From assembly GCA_015847255.1 (NCBI GenBank), contig JADLZK010009020.1, positions 62,001 to 126,000 of the forward strand: 64,000 nt of DNA, written 5' to 3'. Made by a program: the position numbers and the translations under genes. The DNA is from Hyparrhenia diplandra. Its lineage: Eukaryota > Streptophyta > Magnoliopsida > Poales > Poaceae. The first letter of the stretch is position 1, and every line of letters begins with the position of its first letter. Below the pieces are notes generated by a model that saw only the letters and a program-made list of their open reading frames with translations, did no database searches and was not told the DNA's origin. Positions 57,023 through 64,000 of this stretch are shown here, piece by piece.

Positions 57023-58340
57023 GTAGCGGTGTGCTTGGAGTTGTTCAGTGGTATTGTTTATAAGGTAGCTTATGGTATACAGAAACCACAGGCCTAGGAG
57101 TTCATCACGGGCCGGAACGGCGGTCGATGCACGCTGGTATGCTGCTTGTTATCATAAAGAATTGCATCTCCAATGGCGAGAACGTGCTTACACGTTGCTG
57201 CCCTCGAATGCCGGCCGCGTGTAAGCAATATCTATTGCAAGTGTAAGATAGCTTATTGTATTATATTTCTCTTTCCGACAAATACCTAGGTCGCCAAAAT
57301 AACTTTAAGTTGTTTTATTCATCTGAGGCGCGTAATCACGTGGTACTGCCAAAAATTATAGTTGATCGACCTGACGATACCTTTCACCATGCATGCGTGT
57401 GATTATATTGTTTACTGTTCTTACCTCCATTATTGAACCTCCAATCATGTTTGTGACTTGGTATGCACCAGTGACTAGCTTATTATCTCTAGTGTGGTCC
57501 GGTCCTTGGAGATGAGTACAGCTCATGGGTTACACTTGTGTATATGAGGCCTCTTCCAACACAACCAATACAGAGGATGGGTTGAGGTCTCCATCGTTGG
57601 CCGGCAATTCTGTCCTCTAAAAAAACAGGGATCATAAAAAAAGTCATTGGCCAGCAGAGCACTTCATTGCAATGAATGAGCGTAGACGTATAGGCTATGT
57701 TTGGCACAGTTTTGTTTCAACAAAAAATGTATCTTTTTAGTTCAGAATCAACTTCTAGGTGAAGCTAAGATATTTTATTTACCCCGTTTGGTAAAATAGT
57801 CCTCCAGCTAGCAAAAGGAAAACAAATTACCATAATGCCTTTTGCCTTATGTTCTTCCCTTCCACTTTCTTCTCTATCTGATGCATGTGAGGCCCCAGGC
57901 GGAGTCGTCCCCATGGCAGCTCGCAGCCCGATAGCTAGTTGCTTGCCCCTGGCGGTGCCCGTGTAGTAGTGTCACTAATGTCCTAGCACATGCCGAGCAG
58001 AAATGACGTCCGCACTCCTGACAGCGCTCGCACCCCTGACGACCAAGCGTGCGTGGGAAAACCCGACATGAGTACACAGTGGGGTCCACTTGGATGGGAT
58101 GAAGCTTATGATAAGCTACTTTTTAAAGTTTCATCCCAACTCATATCCTAGTGAGAGGAAAATAAAAATATATAGCTTTACATATTAAGCTGTTTTGTTT
58201 GGTGTAAATAAACTTGTTTAAAAAAACATCACACAACAGCTTTACGTGAGATATTCCAATTATGCCCATAGTATTTGTACTAACAAACCCCCCTGATCAC
58301 TTGTTAATACTATTTTTTTTGCAAACTCTACCTACTCCAC
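57023..58340. other. Intergenic sequence, no gene recognised
   Basis: AT-rich with TTTGGCACAG and GTTTTGTTTGGTG words (about 57697 and 58190) that may be ends of a degraded hAT-like element. I could not define termini or a target duplication. A short GC-rich stretch at 57880-58070 has no known similarity. Confidence 0.35.
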
Positions 58341-58700
58341 GTCGAGACACCCACTAGTTATTAGTCGCTCAAAACAAATGTACCTCTCACGAGTCTCCAT
58401 CGTGGATGCGTGTGTTTTCATTTCCACTGCAACAACTCTACTTCATATATATACTGGCTTATTGCGATTGGCAGCTCATGGTCATGGACCTACATTGGTG
58501 TTATCAGCATAACATATCATTAAGCCGCTCTCGGTTATTAGGTGGAGACTTGCGTACGTGCTGGATGCCGATCTTAAAAAGAGCAACTAGATGTAAATAA
58601 AAGTGTGCTGCTAAATTTATTTTTATAATTCTATACATTTAAAATGTACAAAAATCAGCATGGTGCTCGTTGGCGTACATAAACACGTACACCATCTCTC
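58341..58700. repeat. Segmental duplicate of 49803-50175
   Basis: The shared words are described under 49803-50175. It is AT-rich and non-coding, preceding the DUF716 relic at 58793. Confidence 0.75.
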
Positions 58701-58792
58701 ACTGTGCCACGTATGCTGTGGAGTTGCCTTCGTACGCCTATCTGAAAAATAGTTGAGATCCTATTGGAACGGCAGTGAAGTCTGCCTTCTAC

Positions 58793-58850
58793 GTGGTTGG
58801 GTGCTACGCGCGCTAGTCGCAGTTACAAGCATCCGGGTTGGCCAAGGTGG
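58793..58850 (+). pseudogene. DUF716/TMEM45-like relic 3a
   Basis: The sequence gtggttgggtgctacgcgcg, then ctagtcgcagttacaagcat and ccgggttgg, aligns with the LGCYAVAAAKYRHPDL region of 62151-62205 and with relic 2a. It is too short and broken to code. Confidence 0.5.
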
Positions 58851-60805
58851 ATGGGCCGGCATCCAAGTTGGGCTGTGCCGAGTCTGTGTATATGGTTTAG
58901 CCCATCTAGCAGAGTATATAGCGGGAGTTTTTTTTTTTTTTTGAAAGATCCGGAACGAATTGTTCCGGCTTTGGATTAATAAGTAGAAGAGAATTGACCC
59001 AGTTTATGAGGGAAACCGGGCCTGAAAACCGTCCACACGCAGATACAACAGAGAAAACGACGACCCAAGAAAAATAAAGTCCGGAGCACCCAAGGCCAAG
59101 AGGGTCATCGTTGCCCAGCACAAGCCTAAAGCAAGCGCAGCTTCGATTTCCGGCCCTGGCCTCACTCACTAATCCTAGCCACGCCGGAACCACAGCGACG
59201 CCGGGGAAGGTGACGGCGTTTGATGCGCCGCCGTCGCTCGTCCCACGCGGACGGGTTCTCACCCGTGGAAGAACTAGGGGACGCGACGCCCCTAACGGGG
59301 ATAGCGGCGCCCGCAGCGTCGCCATCGCATTTGAGCTTTCGCCCCAAGATTCCCCGGCTTCGGGACGTCGGCCGAGATTCCGAACCCCCTCGCTTGACGC
59401 CACCGCCGCCGTTGCCGATCGTCCCAGCAGGAACCTCACCACGGGGGCATCGACGCTGCCGGCTGCACCGCAGCCCGCGCAGAGCAGCGCCGCAACCCCC
59501 CCACCGCAAGGCGACAAGTCAAGAACCAGCGGTCGCCGCTCCGTGCGACTTGGCGGCTCCACCACCGCCGCGCACCAACGTCAAAACCTTCGTCTTGACC
59601 GCAGCACCACGAGGAACGCCATAGCAGTCATGGCTGCCGATACGCCCAAGGCCATCGGGGAGGGGACGGCATAAGAGAGAGCCGGCCCTCAACGCCCGCG
59701 ACGACGAGCCCGAGCCAACACAGCATGCGCCACCGTTGCCGCCACCTCGCCCGGCACCACCGCGCCCGCCGCCCGTTCAAGGTAGACACTCACCTGCACA
59801 CTGGGGATCTGGCGCGACGGTCCATGGACCTCGCCATCCACAAGGAGGAGCTTGCACGAGGAGGATGGTCACAATGTCGACGTTGGGCACCGCCCTAAGC
59901 CCAAGGAGGCCCAGATCCGGCCGCACGGGCGTGGATCCAGGATCCCCGGCCTGCCACGCTGCCCGCCCATGCCGGCCTCCGAGCGCCGCCACCCCGACCC
60001 AAGGTCGCCGGATCCGGCCTCCGTGGCTGGATCCAATCACCCAAGTCGCGCCTGAGGCCCGCAGCAGCGTCAAGGCTACCGGACAAACGGGAAGGAACGG
60101 CGAGCTTGCTGCCGCCGTTCGTCCCCGCCGGCCTGGGCTCCCGCCGGCCCACTAGTAACGAAATGATTTTCCGGAGCAGGGCCATATCTTTTCCGTGGCG
60201 GGCGCAATTTGAACCCGCCCACGGAAAAGATATGGCCCTCGCCGGGCTTGGGGGCAGCTCTTTTACGTGGCGGCGCGGTTGCGCGCCCGCCACGTAAAGA
60301 CGACGCTTTGCGGGCGGGCGCCCGCAACGCGCCCGCCACGTAAAAAGATCTTAACCGTGGCGGGCGTTGTTGCGCGCCGCCACGCGGCTCGCTTTTGCGT
60401 GGCGGGCACGTTAGGGCACCCGCCACGTAAAAAGGCCGCAGCCTTATAAATACTGGACGGAGGGCCGTTATCTTTGACTCACTACGAGGCACGAACCCGC
60501 ACGGCTACCGTCACAAAAAAAAATCTTGAGATTGTAAGTGATCGATGAACTCCTTATGCAATTATATACTAGAGTCGAATATCATATATCGTTGACAATA
60601 TAGTGCATTTCGATGCAGCGCTTACAAGAAATACTTGAAGGATCCGAACTGCTGGGATCGCCGATCCGAGAAGTGTAAGGAGCGCAATGGAGATAGACTC
60701 AAAATCAAGCGATATTTCCCGCATGCGTAAATGAAACATAGTTTTTCTTAGTACGACTACCTTGCTATAGCTTCGATATTACTAATAACACCTGGTTTAT
60801 TGTGT

Positions 60806-61068
60806 GCGGTGCCTCAAACAACCATACGGATCAAACTTGTGTGGATTCTTCGATGCGTGAGTACCTCCGCGCTGCGAAGGTACAAATCCAGCTACCGACA
60901 GCTCAAGGACGCAAGGAACACGTTCAATGGGGGTGATACAAAGGGCAACCGACGAGATGCGGTTCAGCGCCACGAAGAGCGCACATCCGCAAGTTCGTTC
61001 TAGACATGGTAGTTCACGAAAACCAGCCGTACTTCAATCGGGACAAAGTGAGCTGGGGCTGTCTTTAG
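60806..61068 (+). pseudogene. Ulp1 (C48) peptidase-like remnant of a CACTA-encoded protein
   Basis: Frame pieces read CLKQPYGSNLCGFF, then (after a frame break) EYLRAAKVQIQL, then HIRKFVLDMVVHENQPYFNR with a stop at 61066. The NLCGFF...EYLR pattern is that of the catalytic-Cys segment of Ulp1-like cysteine peptidases often found at the end of plant transposon proteins. The catalytic His and Asp parts are not seen. It is a decayed leftover supporting descent of this mini-element family from a protein-coding CACTA. Confidence 0.5.
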
Positions 61069-61199
61069 AGTTTGGGCCGCTAAGGAGATGGGAAGAGCTA
61101 GGTCTTACGGACTATCTTCATCCAATCAACATATAGCTCGCAATGTTTGTACGAATATGTTGTAATTGAAACTAGTACATGTTGGATATGAACTAATGG

Positions 61200-61325
61200 A
61201 TCGATCGATGGATCGGTAAAACTTGTATATATGAATCGATATATATATATGTATATATGATGTATATTAGAGTACATGTCTGTGTTATATATATGTGTGT
61301 ATGGATTGATACATGTGTATATATA

Positions 61326-61372
<47 letters not shown>

Positions 61373-61380
61373 AAAAAAAT
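61200..61380. repeat. AT/GT-rich microsatellite inside CACTA-3
   Basis: Runs of TATATA and TGTATATA words with GTGTGT interruptions are followed by T10 and A9 runs. This is low-complexity DNA. Confidence 0.85.
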
Positions 61381-62062
61381 TGAAGACGTGGCGGGCAACA
61401 TAACTGCGCCCGCCCACGCAAAAGATCTTAACCGTGGCGGGCGGCGTAACGCCGCCCGCCACGTTTCTTTTGCGTGGCGGGCGATTTACGCCCCGCCACG
61501 GCTTAAAATTTTACGTGGCGGCACGGCCGCCACGCCGGAAAGCGCCCACGACATCCGCGGATCTTTCGCTAGTGACGGGCAGCCGTACCCGCCACTAACA
61601 AGCTTTTTTGCCCGCCACAAAAGTGATTTTGGGTACTAGTGGTCGCTGCGCCGCGCCGGGCGACCCCCGCCGCACCCCACACGGCACGGGCGAGGCGCGC
61701 CCACGCCGGCCTGCAGCATCACGCCAGCGCCCGCCGCCGGAGAGAGCGCCCCGCCGCCGCCATCCCGCCGCCGCACGGGTTTTTGCCGGCGAGCAGCTCC
61801 GGCAGCGGCGCCGGGCGGGAAGCAGGTTGGGAGGGGGCGGGCGCCGGGGCGGCGTTAGTTCCGCCCGGGTCGCCGGCAGGTGGGAGGGCGACGCGGACGG
61901 TTCGTCTCGTCGACGCGTTGGATTCCTCCCATCTAGTACTTATATAGCGGGAGTCAGCAGAAGGAAACGGCATCGAACAAGAACTCTGTTACATTCAGTT
62001 ACCGTCATTGTATTCTTACATTCAGTATATTCGATCAGTATCGATCAATAGATAGCGTAGTC

Positions 62063-62281
62063 GACTGCGGCAGCCGTGCCGCCGAGGAGCGCGCCGAGCA
62101 GCTGGCCAACTTTCAGCTGTTTGGTGCCGTGTTCCTCGTCTTCGTCTACATGCTTGGGTGCTATGCCGTCGCCGCAGCAAAGTACAGGCACCCGGACTTG
62201 GTGGCGATGCATGGGGAGCACGTCGCTGCCCTGGAGTGTTGTGGCATCGGCGGCGGCGACCGCGCAGAGTGTGTCGTCTAG
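62063..62281 (+). pseudogene. DUF716/TMEM45-like gene fragment 3 (C-terminal 72 codons)
   Basis: This open frame reads DCGSRAAEERAEQLANFQLF, then GAVFLVFVYMLGCYAVAAAK and YRHPDLVAMHGEHVAALECC, ending RAECVV with TAG at 62279-62281. One hydrophobic segment (LFGAVFLVFVYMLGCYAVAA) would span a membrane. Upstream sequence is unrelated, so the gene lost its 5' part. It supplies the middle segment missing from fragment 1 and the downstream part matching 2a and 2b. The family call rests on the pattern of plant DUF716 (TMEM45-type) proteins and is moderate. Confidence 0.6.
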
Positions 62282-62707
62282 TGGCGTCTGATGAGTGCAT
62301 ATCTGCAGCTCTGTTCTTGCGTCAGTATATTCGGTATTCAGTAGCAAGTGCAGAACATGGTGTGATATGTTGTTGTTAGTGTTGTGTCAATTGTGAGCGA
62401 AGTTTGAATAAACTTTACAAATCATGAAGAGATTCGACTGAAAAATACTAGATGGATCAAAAGTTTTGCCACCTTTGCAGATGCTTCAGCGTTCGAGTCA
62501 GTGCCCCCTTCTACAGACGTTTGATTCACACATGCTCTCCAATCGTATCAGTAGATAGATATAAGTGCTACAATACTACACTCAGACTGAAAACTGAAGA
62601 TTACAGTGTCTTGACAGCTGAAAATACATGTCTTCCTTGGAAACCCTTGCAAGCTATTTTTGGGCCCAGATTTTTCTCTAGTGCCAAGTCTTCTAGGTTG
62701 TTCACCT
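62282..62707. repeat. 3' flank of the DUF716 relic
   Basis: It matches 11950-12170 (gtgttgtgtcaattgtgagc, then aaagttttgccacctttgc and ttcagcgttcgagtca). It is the right-hand end of the tandem unit, cut at 62708 by an LTR element. Confidence 0.65.
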
Positions 62708-64000
62708 TGTTAGAAGATAGAATTGGTCTAATGGATGGTTCGTATTGCATTGAGGTCTCACCTGGTACATATAGAGTGCGAAAGCACTTGCATGCCTACA
62801 TGCTAGGATCACTAATTAACATTGGTCGTAGGATTACAGTTGGGAGCTAATATATGAGAGCTAGCCTATCTATGGTAAGTACCAAATATAGTCTAACATC
62901 CCCCCGCAGTCACAGCGGAGCGCAGTAGACGGTGAGACTGGAGAAGAAACCGAAGGCAAAGCCGACGGACTGACATCCTCCCGCAGTTGTTGCGTCTGTG
63001 CGGTACGACGCTGCAACTGGAGATAACAGGCGAGTAACTCATGCGGATGATAGCCCTTGTGCCAATGTCGACGAAGCCGACTAGGCGGGTCAATAGCCGT
63101 GGTCGAGGTGCCGCGACGTGGGATAGTCGCGGGTCGGCGAGAGTCGCCGAGGTTGCCGAAGACGAGGTAGCCGCACATGAAGCCGCGGGCGCACGAGGAG
63201 GCGCCATGATGGTGGCGTGATGGAGAAGACGCCAGAGACGAAGATGGTGACACATCCAGGCAGTCGTAGAAGGAGCGATGCCGGTCGGTCGGGCCATCAG
63301 CGACACATGCCCGAAAGTGTGCCGTGCTCGGGAACGATCGGGGGGCGATGGGCACGCACCGGTGTTGCCAATACCGACGCCGCGAGTGAGGGTGCACCAC
63401 CGGTGCTGTCGCCCGAGGGACCAGCAGAGAAGGCCTCCCGTGACGGTCGCAGCGCAGAATGGCGGGTAGAGATGCCGGTGCAGCCCGCAGTTGTCGGAGT
63501 AGACGAAGGGGGGTAGAACGGGACGGCGACGCCGGGCGACAGGTGGTGCTGGACGGCCGTAAGAGGTGTACCGGACAAAATCGGGCGCAAGGCCCGATGA
63601 TCCGGATGACGCGGGCGGCGGATCTCGAAAGAAGACGCCAAGAACCCGAATAGATTGATGAAGACCAGACCGCGGCGCCAGCGCAGCCGGGCGTAGTCAT
63701 TGACAATGTCGAAGACGCTGTCGAAGGAGAGGATGTGGACAAAGTCATGGACGTAGTCGGTGGCGGTGAAGGTGCAACGACGAGGAAGACCACAGGTAGC
63801 GACGCTGCAACGCAACAGAGCGAGGCAGCCGCAACCTCTCACGGGTACTCGAGACATCCATCCCAAAAAGAACAGTGTCGCGAGTGTTCAAGTCAGTTGA
63901 TCAGGACCGGCGGTGCACGCTACGACACGACGAACGAGGCGCCTGAGATGGAAGCGGTGGCGGCAATGTCGGGATGACCGGGCGGGGAAGTGTGGGACGA
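62708..64000 (-). mobile_element. LTR retrotransposon, 3' LTR and part of interior, cut by window edge
   Basis: The LTR spans 62708-62898 (191 bp). On the minus strand it starts TGTTAGACTATATTTGG and ends TCTATCTTCTAACA. Immediately outside it the plus strand has TCCCCCCGC, the inverse of a polypurine tract, so this is the 3' LTR of a minus-strand element. The GC-rich sequence to the right is its interior. A long minus-strand open stretch (63793-62870) reads into the LTR and has no motif I recognise. The short LTR suits a copia or TRIM-like element, which is inference. Confidence 0.7.

Larger units (their letters stand above)
60150..61641 (+). mobile_element. CACTA-3, CACTA transposon nested in the retro-insertion, with protease remnant
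   Basis: It starts CACTAGTAACGAAATG and ends GGGTACTAGTG. Flanking trinucleotides are GCC (60147-60149) and GTC (61642-61644), a one-base mismatch. Both ends carry the CGTGGCGGGC / GCCCGCCACG subterminal words shared with CACTA-1 and CACTA-2. The 1492-bp interior has a degraded Ulp1-like protease remnant and an AT-microsatellite stretch. It is the only one of the three with recognisable element-encoded protein sequence. Confidence 0.85.
58929..61940 (-). mobile_element. Poly(A)-tailed non-LTR retro-insertion (non-autonomous), host of CACTA-3
   Basis: Perfect 14-bp target duplications TATATAGCGGGAGT (58915-58928 and 61941-61954) flank the insert. It has poly(T) at its left end (58929-58942), meaning a poly(A) tail on the minus strand after GGATCTTTC. 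Without the nested CACTA-3 it is about 1.5 kb, very GC-rich, and lacks endonuclease or RT motifs. It was therefore moved in trans by a LINE, either as an internally deleted LINE or as a retrocopied transcript. An open minus-strand frame (59565-58906) shows no known domain. Confidence 0.8.

Noticed and set aside
57690..58260. Possible hAT-like element with TTTGGCACAG and GTTTTGTTTGGTG words
   Set aside because: I could not align the two ends as inverted repeats or find a target duplication.
62870..63793. 307-codon minus-strand frame near the right edge
   Set aside because: It runs into the 3' LTR of a retroelement, is Ser/Pro/Arg-rich, and shows no retroviral or cellular motif that I recognise.

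Overview
This 64 kb window is nuclear DNA from a grass (Poaceae). The evidence is a tandem cluster of coiled-coil NB-ARC LRR (CNL) resistance genes of a typical cereal type, a Stowaway MITE with the CTCCCTCCGTCCC end, CACTA elements, and heavy nesting of retrotransposons in high-GC and AT-rich patches. I cannot name the species from sequence alone. There are no prokaryotic features.

The backbone is six NLR paralogues, all on the minus strand: NLR-1 (1-723, cut by the left edge), NLR-2 (4746-10635), NLR-3 (13349-17002), NLR-4 (30073-33528), NLR-5 (35916-40078) and NLR-6 (52604-56300). They share one architecture. Exon 1 encodes the Rx-type N-terminus and the P-loop. A phase-2 intron sits just before the kinase-2 motif. 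Exon 2 encodes the rest of NB-ARC and the LRRs. A short intron follows at or just past the stop codon. Only NLR-5 has an open reading frame throughout (872 aa), and its last ~60 LRR codons have been replaced by sequence from the 3' intron. The others each carry a different lesion: nonsense in NLR-1 and NLR-6, frameshifts in NLR-2 and NLR-3, many lesions in NLR-4. Two short NLR 5' relics lie at 49.7 and 57.0 kb.

The repeated unit also contains plus-strand remnants of a small membrane-protein gene that I read as TMEM45/DUF716-like (11.8, 50.3, 50.9, 58.8 and 62.1 kb), each with different deletions, plus conserved non-coding flanks.

Mobile DNA makes up most of the remainder. A nearly complete but decayed LINE (17422-28340) has a perfect 14-bp target duplication and carries a nested LTR-type insertion (20772-23803). 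There are two solo LTRs of one family (38237-38916, 41474-42294), a non-autonomous gag-only LTR retrotransposon (46251-49383), three mini-CACTA elements of one family (2280-3392, 43765-44929, 60150-61641), a 5'-truncated LINE (54919-55196), a poly(A)-tailed retro-insertion that itself received CACTA-3 (58929-61940), a tRNA-derived SINE (about 42.5 kb), several MITEs, and the 3' end of a minus-strand LTR element running off the right edge (62708-64000).

Because the NLR unit is duplicated, several insertions can be checked against an 'empty' paralogous site in the same window, which orders duplications and insertions in time. I found no evidence of a non-NLR defence system. The notable content is the decay pattern of the NLR array and its insertion history.
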